Below are positions 8,354 to 16,696 of a stretch of 64,000 nt of DNA, piece by piece. The position numbers and the translations under genes were made by a program. The stretch is from Sedimentisphaerales bacterium (GTDB taxonomy: Bacteria > Planctomycetota > Phycisphaerae > Sedimentisphaerales > Anaerohalosphaeraceae): assembly GCA_016926155.1 (NCBI GenBank), contig JAFGPC010000219.1:1-64000 (forward strand). Direction: 5' to 3'. The stretch's first letter is position 1. Each line of letters opens with the position of its first letter. The notes below the pieces were generated by a model. It had not been told where the DNA came from and searched no databases. It saw only the letters and a program-made list of their open reading frames with translations.

Positions 8354-9402
8354 GAATTGTCCTTCTTTTCAAAAATCCGGATACGGTTTTTGATCGTATC
8401 CAGGACGATGATTCGATGTTTTGCGTCTACGGCGAGGTCGAATCCTCTGCTCAGATCTTTTGTGGCAGTTTCCGGATCGACGAGTTGTTGCGGTCCGGCA
8501 ACGACAGCAATCAGATTGCCATCGGGATCGTATTCCTTGATGCGTATCAGGCCCTTTTCGACGGTGATACTATTACCGTCGGGCAAGATTGTGAAGTTGG
8601 TGGGATTGCAACAGCCGCAAAAAGCTTCGATTTCATTGCCGTGCCGGCCCCACCAGAAGAGCCGCTCGCCGGTAACCGACCAGGCTTCCATTCGCAGTTT
8701 GCCGGTATTGGCAACCCACAGTTTTCCATCCGGAGCAACAGAAAGATCGAAGTAGCCGCTCGGGATGATAAAGCCGTCGATTTCTTTGTCCGGATCTTTG
8801 TGGCCGATTTCGCCCAGCTTCTGACCTTGCTTGTCATAGTGAAGGATGACACGATTTCCGGCGTCGGCAAGGAAGACATCCTTGTCTGTCAGGGCAATGG
8901 AGGTTGGGACGGCATGATCCCCCAGATCGGGCCATTTGGCCAGCAGGTCTCCGTTGCTCTGAAAGACAGCCACGTCTCTGACACGACCGGCATAGACGGT
9001 TCCATCGGTATCGATCGCAAGGCAATTTACATGCCCGGAAGCAATAACACCGGCCGGTCTCCCGTTGGAAGAGAAGATACGGATCTGCTCGTCGCCTGCA
9101 ATATAAATGCGATCATCGGGAGCAACAGCGAGATTGCGGGCTTCAACGAGGCCGGTGTCGAACTGGATGGTCTGTTTGTAACGGATCAGTGCAGGATCGA
9201 CCTTTGTGAATTGTTCAATATCATAGGAATAGTCTTTGGACAGACCGCTTCCTGTACGTCCGGTGGTATCCCAGAAGACGATGGCGGACAGACCGGCAAT
9301 GGCGGCAACTGCGATGATGACGCCAATCAGGATACCTGCATCAATTTTACCCATTTTTCGGGGCATTCGGTTCTTTCTATCAATCTGTTTTAAAGCTTTC
9401 AT
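8350..9402 (-). CDS. Membrane-anchored NHL-repeat propeller protein
   Basis: A protein of up to 350 residues with one N-terminal membrane segment (GILIGVIIAVAAIAGLSAIVF, near residues 23-43) and then NHL-type propeller blades. Recurrent motifs include NLAVAPDDRIYIAG, CLAIDTDGTVYAG, SIALTDKDVFLAD, DLSVAPDGKLWVAN and NFTILPDGNSI. A CGCC motif sits in the fifth blade, unusual for the fold. In-frame ATGs at 9402, 9366 and 9354 are possible; the 9366 start has the best, though weak, purine-rich site. It lies between a PQQ-type propeller and Fe-S genes and overlaps its downstream neighbour as ATGA, so it is probably a periplasmic structural or sensor part of the same redox assembly. No enzyme activity can be assigned. 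Confidence 0.82.
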   Translation of the reverse strand: MKALKQIDRKNRMPRKMGKIDAGILIGVIIAVAAIAGLSAIVFWDTTGRTGSGLSKDYSYDIEQFTKVDPALIRYKQTIQFDTGLVEARNLAVAPDDRIYIAGDEQIRIFSSNGRPAGVIASGHVNCLAIDTDGTVYAGRVRDVAVFQSNGDLLAKWPDLGDHAVPTSIALTDKDVFLADAGNRVILHYDKQGQKLGEIGHKDPDKEIDGFIIPSGYFDLSVAPDGKLWVANTGKLRMEAWSVTGERLFWWGRHGNEIEAFCGCCNPTNFTILPDGNSITVEKGLIRIKEYDPDGNLIAVVAGPQQLVDPETATKDLSRGFDLAVDAKHRIIVLDTIKNRIRIFEKKDNS

Positions 9403-9437
9403 TATAGGGGATCAGAGTCACAGTTTCAACCAAGGCA

Positions 9438-10880
9438 TCAGCGGGCGGCGATATCCAGGCAGACCATATGGGTGGTATCTCGGACGAGGAGCCGGCCGTT
9501 GGCAAAGGCAAGCGGGGCCCAGGATTCGTGGCCGTCAAGCACCTGTGCTTCGTCGAGCCGGACATAGCCGGTATGGGTGGCCTGGGCGATGCGGAGCAGG
9601 CCTTCGTCGTCCATGGCAAACAGGAGATTGTCGGCGATGGCGTAGGGCCCATGGCCGAATTTGACAGCGCTGGTGCTGGTCCATATCTGGTTGGCGTCAA
9701 GGTCCATGCAGATAAGCTGTTTATCGACCATGCGGACGCCGTAGAGATATCCGTTATAAAAAATCGGGGTTTGCTGCATGGAGCTGAAGATTTCGGTGTT
9801 GTGGGTATAGAGCATTTCAGGTCGGATTTTGCCGTTGTCTTCGATGAGTTGGAGCATCATGCAGCCGAGGTCGTATTGCCCGTAGCCGGCGCAGAAGAAT
9901 AATTTATCGGTTTCGACAAGGACGGGCATGGGAACATTGGTACGGACTTTCCAGTCGGTGTATTTCCAGACGGGCGAGCCGTCCGCTGCGGAGACAGCGA
10001 TAATACCGCCGCGGCTGTCGTCGCCGGCGCAGTAGACGTAAAATTTTTGTCCTGCGAAGGTCATAGGCAGGATAGAGGAATGGGTCATAACCCAGCCGTC
10101 CGGATTGGGACAGGTCCAGAGGATGTTTCCGGTTTCGCAATCGACGGCCATCATGAGTACATCTTTGCCGGCAGGAGCGAGGATGACTTTACCGTCGTCG
10201 ATAACGGGGCATTGGGCGGTGTACCAGAGAGGGACGGTGGAGCCGTATTCGGCGACCATATTAATCATCCATTTAAAGGCGCCGGTTTTGGGGTCGAGGC
10301 ATGTAACGTGGCATTTGGGGCCGATGGCGACGATATAGTTATCAGTAACGGTAGGAATAGCCCGACTCATGCCGTGAAAGCGTTTGATCTTGACGGGGTA
10401 GGAGTAGCTCCAGATTTCGGAACCATCGTCGAGGGAGAAGCAGCGGATGACGTCGAGCTGATTTTCGCGGTCGTAATCGATTATGTAGACAGCGCCGTCG
10501 TGGATGGCCGGACCGGCGTAGCCTTCGCCAAGTTCGACCGACCAGAGGATGGGCGGACCGGTTTCGGGCCAGGTGCGGGCCAGGCGGGTATCCTGCTTGC
10601 AGACGGCGTTGTAGTCTAGGCCGCGGAACCAGGGCCAGGAGTCGGGTTTTTCCGGCAATGGCGGGATTTTGTCTGCGAAGGCGACGAAGGTCTGGAGAGT
10701 ACCTTCGATTTTAATCTGGCCTGCGACGGAATCGAGGTCGGCTGGTTTGTTGTCTGCGCCGGGGAGACGCTGGGGAATATCCCAGGAGGCGGTATCGTCA
10801 GTGAACCAGAGGTATAGCAGGACCGAAGCGATGACGATCAGCAGGGCCGGGGTAATCCATATCAGGATTTGTCGTTTCAT
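9438..10880 (-). CDS. Membrane-anchored PQQ-type beta-propeller protein, first gene of the operon
   Basis: A 480-residue protein with an N-terminal membrane anchor (ILIWITPALLIVIASVLLYLW) and a BamB-like propeller. Blade motifs include CFSLDDGSEIWSYSY, CLDPKTGAFKWMIN, AVDCETGNILW and AVSAADGSPVWKYTD. The WPWFRGLDYN motif near residue 85 matches the common start of planctomycete PQQ-type propellers. It is the first gene of the eight-gene minus-strand set; the 300 bases upstream hold no other gene except a terminator for the next gene. It has clear sequence similarity in style to the propellers at 4282-6063 and 12880-14097, suggesting paralogy within one system. Enzymatic activity is unknown. 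Confidence 0.85.
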   Translation of the reverse strand: MKRQILIWITPALLIVIASVLLYLWFTDDTASWDIPQRLPGADNKPADLDSVAGQIKIEGTLQTFVAFADKIPPLPEKPDSWPWFRGLDYNAVCKQDTRLARTWPETGPPILWSVELGEGYAGPAIHDGAVYIIDYDRENQLDVIRCFSLDDGSEIWSYSYPVKIKRFHGMSRAIPTVTDNYIVAIGPKCHVTCLDPKTGAFKWMINMVAEYGSTVPLWYTAQCPVIDDGKVILAPAGKDVLMMAVDCETGNILWTCPNPDGWVMTHSSILPMTFAGQKFYVYCAGDDSRGGIIAVSAADGSPVWKYTDWKVRTNVPMPVLVETDKLFFCAGYGQYDLGCMMLQLIEDNGKIRPEMLYTHNTEIFSSMQQTPIFYNGYLYGVRMVDKQLICMDLDANQIWTSTSAVKFGHGPYAIADNLLFAMDDEGLLRIAQATHTGYVRLDEAQVLDGHESWAPLAFANGRLLVRDTTHMVCLDIAAR

Positions 10881-11043
10881 GTTATCCAGTTTACATATTT
10901 TTTGTTTGAAATCGATTTATTATCCAAGAAAACAGATGCTCAGAGCCACTCTCATTTTCTATCTTCCATCTTCGTTTTTCAAGTTATAAGTGGAATTTGA
11001 GGGTAATTGTGTGTTTCAAAGGAGATCATCCGGGATAAATAAA

Positions 11044-11091
11044 TCGGCCCCCGGACCGAAGGGTCTGGAGTGACGCCTGGACAGGGGCCGA
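11044..11091 (-). terminator. Structured terminator for the 11187-11921 gene
   Basis: The arms TCGGCCCC (11044-11051) and GGGGCCGA (11084-11091) pair, with an inner GACC-gaag-GGTC hairpin. On the minus strand the stem is followed by TTTATTTAT. It lies about 100 bases beyond the stop of the minus-strand membrane protein gene and upstream of the redox operon, so it probably separates the two. Bases 10881-11186 hold nothing else recognised. Confidence 0.5.
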
Positions 11092-11186
11092 GGGTGATGG
11101 TTATAGAGGGAAGTGTCTGAATTTACGGGGCGGTAACGGGGAATTTTTATTTTTGAGCAATTTCTTTTTGAGAAGAGAGGGAACTG

Positions 11187-11921
11187 TTAGCCGGCAACGA
11201 TATCGGGAAAGTGGATTTTTACGGGGTGGATCAGATGGATCAGGCCTGCGACGGGTATAGCGAAGACAAACGGAAGGAGTAAGGAGATTGGCCAGTTCCA
11301 CCAGCGAACAGGCCTGGCGTTTCGTTCGTGGGAGATACAAAAGGCAGGCAGATAGACCATAAGGCCATACACGAAGACCCAGAAGCCGACCTGAGCAAGG
11401 GCCTGCGGGCCGGAAAAACTCATTTCGGCCAGGGTTCCTGTAAGTCCAAACAAAACCATGACCTGGAGAGGTTTAAAGTCACGACGGCCGAGCATCCATG
11501 CCCAGCAGACGAACATAGGGACGAAGACGACGACGCTGTGCAGGCAGACCACGTCGAGATAGTTAGCTGATGCAGTGATATAGGCCTGGCCGACTTTTAC
11601 GCCGAACAGGGGGGCGCAGTTGGTCATCGTGACGGTGACGGCTTCTTCGAGCAGGGCCATGAGAGTGCAGAAGAGGATGAATTTGAGCTGCCAGGCGAGA
11701 GGGATTTTCTTGACGAGAACTCGGATACGATGCCGCAGGAGCATGGAGAGAAGCCCGCCCAGGATGCACCAGAAAAGGATCAATCCCCAGGCCATAAGCA
11801 GGATAGCCCGATGAATTGGATTTTTCCAGACGGCGACAGTGACCAGGGATGTGACGGACAGACCATAAAGCCCTAGAAGGATTAGCAAATTTCGTAGATT
11901 CAGCAGTTTCGTTCGCTTCAT
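11187..11921 (-). CDS. Polytopic membrane protein of unknown function
   Basis: A 244-residue, strongly hydrophobic protein with about seven membrane segments. I do not recognise the family. A LLEE pair in the third segment recalls CAAX-type membrane proteases, but the other conserved His and Asn motifs of that family are not evident, so I do not assign it. It starts at the ATG at 11921, is transcribed divergently from the Tat-exported nitroreductase-like gene, and ends about 300 bases upstream of the redox operon with its own probable terminator. Its link to either flanking system is unknown. Confidence 0.7.
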   Translation of the reverse strand: MKRTKLLNLRNLLILLGLYGLSVTSLVTVAVWKNPIHRAILLMAWGLILFWCILGGLLSMLLRHRIRVLVKKIPLAWQLKFILFCTLMALLEEAVTVTMTNCAPLFGVKVGQAYITASANYLDVVCLHSVVVFVPMFVCWAWMLGRRDFKPLQVMVLFGLTGTLAEMSFSGPQALAQVGFWVFVYGLMVYLPAFCISHERNARPVRWWNWPISLLLPFVFAIPVAGLIHLIHPVKIHFPDIVAG

Positions 11922-12118
11922 GCGGATAGAAATACGTTATCAATAGTATAAATGCCAGGAAAATGGAGGAACATTCCACCTTGTCCATATTGAATTTTAG
12001 GAAAATTTATGTGTTACCAAGGGGACTTCCAGGGTACTTTCTCTTAGTATAGTTATTGGGTAGGGTAATATCCAGATTATGCCTGTTGGAAATTGTCTTT
12101 ATTGAAAGGATTATTGTA

Positions 12119-12799
12119 ATGGATCGCAGGACTTTCCTGAAAACGGTTCCGGCAGCAGCAGTACTGGCAGGGGCGAGTCGTGGCTTATCCCAGGAATTGG
12201 AGCCGATTTCATTGTTGAAACCGCAGACAGAGGGAGGAAAGAGCGTGCTTGGGGCTCTATGGGAGCGGAAAACAAACCGGAATGTCAGTTCCAAAGTTCT
12301 TGAACCACAAATCTTGAGCAATCTGCTCTGGGCGGCGTTTGGCGTGAACCGGCAGCGGGAACCGTTTGGGGGGCCAGGCCGGACGGCGGCATCGGCGAGT
12401 AATTCGCAGGAAATCGACCTTTATGTGGCCTTGCCGGAGTGTGTATATCTGTATGAGGCTAATCCTCACCGGCTGGTACCGGTTGTGTCAGGAGACCACC
12501 GGGCGCGATCCGGACGACGGGCGGCAGCGACGTCTCCGGTGAATATTTTTTATGTTGTGGATCTGACAAAATATGCAAATGCGCCGTTTCAAGAGCCTGG
12601 GCTGAAAGATCCGGAAGTGCAGAAATCGTATTATTATGTTGCCACGGGCTTAATTGCGGGCAATGTCTATTTATATGCCGCTTCCGTAGGTCTGGCGGCA
12701 TGGTTTCATAATTGTGACAAGGAGAATACGAAACGGATTTTCAAACTGCGCCCTGAGCAGAGGGTGTTGTTTTCGCAGACGGTAGGGTATCCGGCATAG
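12119..12799 (+). CDS. Tat-exported nitroreductase-fold (SagB-like) protein
   Basis: A 226-residue protein beginning with the twin-arginine leader MDRRTFLKTVPAAAVLAG. The mature part resembles the small SagB/ThcOx branch of FMN nitroreductases: RKTNRNVSSKVLEPQILSNL with the FMN phosphate-binding Arg pattern, LLWAAFGVNR, and a C-terminal YVATGLIAGNVYLYAASVGL helix. Export by Tat fits a flavin-loaded enzyme. The ATG at 12119 follows GAAAGGATT; the frame extends further upstream but without support. It probably reduces or oxidises a small organic substrate in the periplasm. It precedes a secreted PQQ-type propeller, and both sit between the redox operon and the terpenoid cluster. Confidence 0.8.
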   Translation: MDRRTFLKTVPAAAVLAGASRGLSQELEPISLLKPQTEGGKSVLGALWERKTNRNVSSKVLEPQILSNLLWAAFGVNRQREPFGGPGRTAASASNSQEIDLYVALPECVYLYEANPHRLVPVVSGDHRARSGRRAAATSPVNIFYVVDLTKYANAPFQEPGLKDPEVQKSYYYVATGLIAGNVYLYAASVGLAAWFHNCDKENTKRIFKLRPEQRVLFSQTVGYPA

Positions 12800-12879
12800 A
12801 TGGAAAAGGGAACCGTCCAAGCAGAACTAAGGGACGGGATGGAACGTAGGTAATTCAAATTTGAGTGGAGGCACAAGAG

Positions 12880-14097
12880 ATGGGAAACAGGATTGTTCTG
12901 ACAGGGTGTTTGATTTTGCTGGCGACGGGTCTGGTGTTTGGACAGGATTGGCCGCAATGGCGTGGAGTCGAACGAGATGGAGTCGCTACATTTTCCACTC
13001 CGCAGACATGGCCTGCGGAGCTGATGCAGAAGTGGAGTGTGAACGTAGGGACAGGCTGTTCGACACCGGTATTAGTGGGGGAAAAACTGTATGTGTTTGC
13101 CCGACAGGGTAATGAAGAGGTGATGTTGTGTCTGAATACTGGAGACGGCAAGGAAATATGGAAAGATCACTATGAGGCACAGTCGGTGTCAGGTCCGGCG
13201 AGCCGGTTTCCCGGTCCGCGGAGTACGCCGATTGTGATGAACGGCAAAGTTATCGCGCTGGGCGTAGGCGGAGTGCTATCGTGCTGGGATGCGAAGGCGG
13301 GTGAACTTGCGTGGCGAAAAGATCCGTTTCCCAAGACAGTACCACGATTTTTTACCTCTATGTCACCGATCGTTGTGGACGGCAAGGTGATCGCTCATCT
13401 TGGCGGAGTTGGTAACGGGGCCATGATCGCTTACGATCTGGCTACAGGCGAAGAGAAATGGAGCTGGGGTGGCGAAGGGCCGGATTATGGATCGCCGGTA
13501 TTGTGGAACGAGGGAGGTGTCAAGCAGATCGTGACGCTGGCCGAGAAGAGTGTGGTTGCTGTGAATGCTGCCGATGGAAAGCTGCTTTGGAGCATTCCGT
13601 TCGCACCGGTACGCCGATCATACAATTCGGTAACCCCGATTGTGGACGGAGATGTATTGATTTATGCGGGCGCCGGGCGCGGGACCTTTGCGGTGAAGGT
13701 GGAAAAGCAAGGTGGTGATTTTACAGTGAAAGAGATTTGGAAGAATGAGGATCTGGCCCCGCAGTATAATACACCGGTGTTGAAAGACGGAATGCTGTTC
13801 GGTTTTTCCAACACTGGGAATTTTTATTGTCTCGACGCCAAGACGGGAAGTACGAAGTGGGTCGATTCGACTTCGTACGATCGGAGTGGATTCGGGGAGA
13901 TTGTCAATACCGGTTCGTGCCTGGTGGCGCTGCCCAGCAGTGGGGAATTGATGGTTTTCAAGCCCAGTAGCGAGAAATATGAGGAACTGGCCCGGATCAA
14001 GGTGTCGGATACTTCGACATACGCCTATCCGGTGCTTTCGGGAAAGCGGATTTTTATCAAGGATCAGGATACGGTAACCTTGTGGACAATTGATTGA
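12880..14097 (+). CDS. Secreted PQQ-type beta-propeller protein
   Basis: A 405-residue protein with a cleavable signal peptide (MGNRIVLTGCLILLATGLVFG) and a propeller starting with DWPQWRGVERDGV. Blades are marked by CLNTGDGKEIW, CWDAKAGELAWRK, AYDLATGEEKWSW, AVNAADGKLLWS and CLDAKTGSTKWVD. GGAGG precedes the ATG at 12880 by 8 bases; a GTG at 12865 overlaps that ribosome site and is less likely. Proteins of this type are abundant in planctomycetes and mostly uncharacterised. An intrinsic terminator follows 37 bases after its stop, so it is probably co-transcribed with the nitroreductase-like gene and not with the terpenoid genes. Confidence 0.87.
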   Translation: MGNRIVLTGCLILLATGLVFGQDWPQWRGVERDGVATFSTPQTWPAELMQKWSVNVGTGCSTPVLVGEKLYVFARQGNEEVMLCLNTGDGKEIWKDHYEAQSVSGPASRFPGPRSTPIVMNGKVIALGVGGVLSCWDAKAGELAWRKDPFPKTVPRFFTSMSPIVVDGKVIAHLGGVGNGAMIAYDLATGEEKWSWGGEGPDYGSPVLWNEGGVKQIVTLAEKSVVAVNAADGKLLWSIPFAPVRRSYNSVTPIVDGDVLIYAGAGRGTFAVKVEKQGGDFTVKEIWKNEDLAPQYNTPVLKDGMLFGFSNTGNFYCLDAKTGSTKWVDSTSYDRSGFGEIVNTGSCLVALPSSGELMVFKPSSEKYEELARIKVSDTSTYAYPVLSGKRIFIKDQDTVTLWTID

Positions 14098-14134
14098 TCG
14101 GGGTTGGCATTTCCATCCGAACTCGCTAAGATAG

Positions 14135-14165
14135 TAGGGCGGGGCACATGGACCGCCCTATTTTT
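14135..14165 (+). terminator. Intrinsic terminator after the propeller gene
   Basis: A perfect 8-base stem, TAGGGCGG (14135-14142) and CCGCCCTA (14153-14160), with a 10-base loop, runs straight into TTTTTCTGTGTTTT. The open frame of the next gene extends back across this hairpin to 14104, so the hairpin argues that the true start of that gene lies downstream. Confidence 0.85.
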
Positions 14166-14211
14166 CTGTGTTTTAGAACTATTGGTGGTGTTTGCTATTC
14201 ATAGGTATCCA

Positions 14212-15135
14212 GTGGGAACAGAGGCGAAAATCCTGTTCTGTAACTGTGCGTATTCGGATGTGGTTGACAGAAAGGTCAAGAGCCGGATCGCCGAAGCGCT
14301 GCGTAGCGAGGGGATTGCCTTCGAGGCAGTGGGGGATTTGTGCAAGCTTGCTGCCGACGGAGATCCTCGCATGGGTGAGTGGGCGCAGTGCGAGAGTTTG
14401 CAGATTGTGGCATGTTATGAGCGGACGATCCAATCCTTGTTTTCCCGATTGGCTCTGCATCTGCCGGATGGAGGTCGGGTATGGAATATGCGCACCATGG
14501 ATCCGGATCGGATTGTGTCCGAGCTTCTTGCGGAAGAACGTGCCAAAGGCTCTATGAGCGGATCTCTTGAAAAGGATGGGCCGTGGATGCCGTGGTATCC
14601 GGTCATCGATTATGAACGATGCACTGGCTGCAAGCAGTGTTTTAACTTCTGCCTGTTCGGGGTGTTTGGTCTGGATGTTGAGGGAAAGGTGCGGGTGGTC
14701 AAGCCATCGGGGTGCAAGACATATTGTCCTGCCTGTGCGCGGGTATGTCCGCAACGAGCGATCATTTTTCCCAAGTCCGAGGATAGTCCGATGAACGGGG
14801 ATGTGGTCGATGAGGATGCCCTTGCAGCCGAACGAGCCTCCGGCCAAGTCAAAGGGCTTACGGCGGATCAGATGCGCCGACTGCTTCGTACGCGGAGCGG
14901 GGAAGGCAAGCGATTCGCGACAGACGATGATCGGGAACAGCAAGCCAACGAGAAGCGAAAGGTGGGAGTAAACCGATTACAGGAAGAACTGGGGATTCCT
15001 GCCAAGGTCTTGGCATCATTGTCGGCCGAGGAAATTGCCGGGATTCGGGATCGTCGCGGACTTTCCAGCAAGGGTAACGCAACTGCGCCTGAGCCATGCG
15101 AAGATCCTCCTTGTGAAGGGACATCGGATGAATAA
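14212..15135 (+). CDS. Two-cluster ferredoxin-domain protein
   Basis: An iron-sulfur protein of about 308 residues. An N-terminal domain of ~140 residues beginning KILFCNCAYSDVVDRKV is not recognised. A two-[4Fe-4S] ferredoxin follows, with CTGCKQCFNFC and CKTYCPACARVCP. The last ~100 residues are charged, probably partly helical and disordered. The frame is open from 14104, but a terminator at 14135-14165 lies inside that extension, so I place the start at a later GTG (14212; 14185 and 14188 are alternatives). It overlaps the radical SAM gene by 8 bases (15128-15135), so it is likely the electron donor for that enzyme or for the clusters of the DUF116 fusion. Function is inferred from context. 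Confidence 0.75.
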   Translation: MGTEAKILFCNCAYSDVVDRKVKSRIAEALRSEGIAFEAVGDLCKLAADGDPRMGEWAQCESLQIVACYERTIQSLFSRLALHLPDGGRVWNMRTMDPDRIVSELLAEERAKGSMSGSLEKDGPWMPWYPVIDYERCTGCKQCFNFCLFGVFGLDVEGKVRVVKPSGCKTYCPACARVCPQRAIIFPKSEDSPMNGDVVDEDALAAERASGQVKGLTADQMRRLLRTRSGEGKRFATDDDREQQANEKRKVGVNRLQEELGIPAKVLASLSAEEIAGIRDRRGLSSKGNATAPEPCEDPPCEGTSDE

Positions 15136-16696
15136 GAAGGCACTCCATCCTGCAGTGGTTCTGGTGGCTGATCGGACCTTGTCGGCGGCTTATAAAACGC
15201 TGTTCGAGGGGATCTTCGCGACGATGCAGACGACCAAAACCCCAGAGGCGGCAATGCGGTACTTTGTAGCGCCACCGGTCGGGACCGATTCACAGGGACG
15301 ATCGCTTACAGTGCCCTTGGGATTACGACGGGTGGAGGCAGCGCTTCGGGCGCATACACCGCTGGGACCGGAGGAAGTGGCCTGTACGACACCGGAACAA
15401 TTGGGGGAACTGCTGGGGCCGTGGACGAAGGTGGTCTGTGTCAGCAGCAGCGATCCGCTGGGGTACGGGATGAGCAATACGACAACAACCAGTTTCTGGT
15501 CGGGCGAGCTGTATACGCGACGATGGATGCGGCGGATGCTGGAGCAGATCGGGCGGGCCAAACGGAAATATGGATTCAAAGTGGTCGGTGGCGGCGGCGG
15601 CGCATGGCAATGGCGACAGTACGAAGACCGGACGGCCCGGGAATGTCTTGACGTGGTTTTTGAAGGTTATTTTGAAGAGCACGGTCCGGGGATGGTTACC
15701 GATCTGATCGCGGGACGAGATACACCGGAGCATATTGTCGAGCAGGGCACGGCAGTAGATCGGATTCGACCGATCCTGGGGGCATCGTTGCTGGGTGCGG
15801 TGGAATTGAGCCGGGGATGCGGTCGCGGGTGCCGATTTTGTCCGATGGCGGATAAAAAGATGAGCCATATTCCGGTTGATCTGATCTGCGCAGACCTGGA
15901 AACAAATGTGGCACATGGGATTCGTTCGGTGGTCAGCGGAAGCGAGGATTTTTTCCGCTACGGAGCCGAAGGGATCCGACCGAACTTTGAAGCACTTCGT
16001 CAACTTCTGCTGGAAATGCGGAAAGTGAACGGACTTTCATTTATGCAGATCGATCATGCCAATATATCGTCAGTGGCACAGTTGACGCGGGAGCAGCTTC
16101 GCGAAATTCGCGAATTGCTGACCTGGAAAAACCGCTGTGATTATCTGTGGGTGAATATGGGTGTGGAAAGCGCAAGCGGGCGATTGGTGGCGGCCAACTG
16201 CCGGGGCAAAATATCTCCCTTCGACGCGGACAGTTGGGCCGATCAGGTTCGTGAGGCGGCGGAGAAGATGACAAGGGCCGGATTTTATTCGGTGTTCAGT
16301 CTTGTACTGGGTTTGCCTGGCGAAACGCCGGATGATGTGGCGGCGACCTTGAAGCTGGTGAAAGATCTGGAGAAGCAGCGAGCGGTGATCTTCCCCGTTT
16401 TCTATGAGCCGTTCAGCGATGAGGAGATACGACAGGGACTGGGATTTCGCGTGGAGAAGATGCGGGCTGATCATCTGGAATTATACCGAAGGTGTTATGA
16501 GATCAACTTCCGTGAAGTTCCAAAGCTGTTCTGGGACAACCAGCGGGCCGGCGGAGTATCCTGGACCAAGCGTGCGATGATGCGAGTGCTGGGCAAGACG
16601 GAAGTACGGGCATGGCGGAAGAAGTTTGTGCAGATCGCCGGACAGATTGCCGCCCGTGAAACGGTGTTGAATCGGAGGGTGCGCCATGTCGGATAA
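15128..16696 (+). CDS. Radical SAM protein with cobalamin-domain-like N-terminus
   Basis: A 522-residue radical SAM enzyme. The cluster motif is SRGCGRGCRFCP (CxxxCxxC), followed by conserved features such as GVESASGRLV and VLGLPGETPDDVAATL. The N-terminal ~190 residues show the outline of a B12-binding domain (TKVVCVSSSDPLGYGM, then KVVGGGGGAWQ and VFEGYFEEHG), but the DxHxxG cobalamin-ligand motif is not seen. B12-type radical SAM proteins often methylate unreactive carbons or act on lipids; hopanoid C-methylases HpnP and HpnR belong to this broad group. The gene overlaps the ferredoxin upstream by 8 bases and the DUF116-prenyl synthase downstream by 11, so it probably acts in the same terpenoid pathway. 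The reaction is unknown. Confidence 0.82.
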   Translation: MNKKALHPAVVLVADRTLSAAYKTLFEGIFATMQTTKTPEAAMRYFVAPPVGTDSQGRSLTVPLGLRRVEAALRAHTPLGPEEVACTTPEQLGELLGPWTKVVCVSSSDPLGYGMSNTTTTSFWSGELYTRRWMRRMLEQIGRAKRKYGFKVVGGGGGAWQWRQYEDRTARECLDVVFEGYFEEHGPGMVTDLIAGRDTPEHIVEQGTAVDRIRPILGASLLGAVELSRGCGRGCRFCPMADKKMSHIPVDLICADLETNVAHGIRSVVSGSEDFFRYGAEGIRPNFEALRQLLLEMRKVNGLSFMQIDHANISSVAQLTREQLREIRELLTWKNRCDYLWVNMGVESASGRLVAANCRGKISPFDADSWADQVREAAEKMTRAGFYSVFSLVLGLPGETPDDVAATLKLVKDLEKQRAVIFPVFYEPFSDEEIRQGLGFRVEKMRADHLELYRRCYEINFREVPKLFWDNQRAGGVSWTKRAMMRVLGKTEVRAWRKKFVQIAGQIAARETVLNRRVRHVG

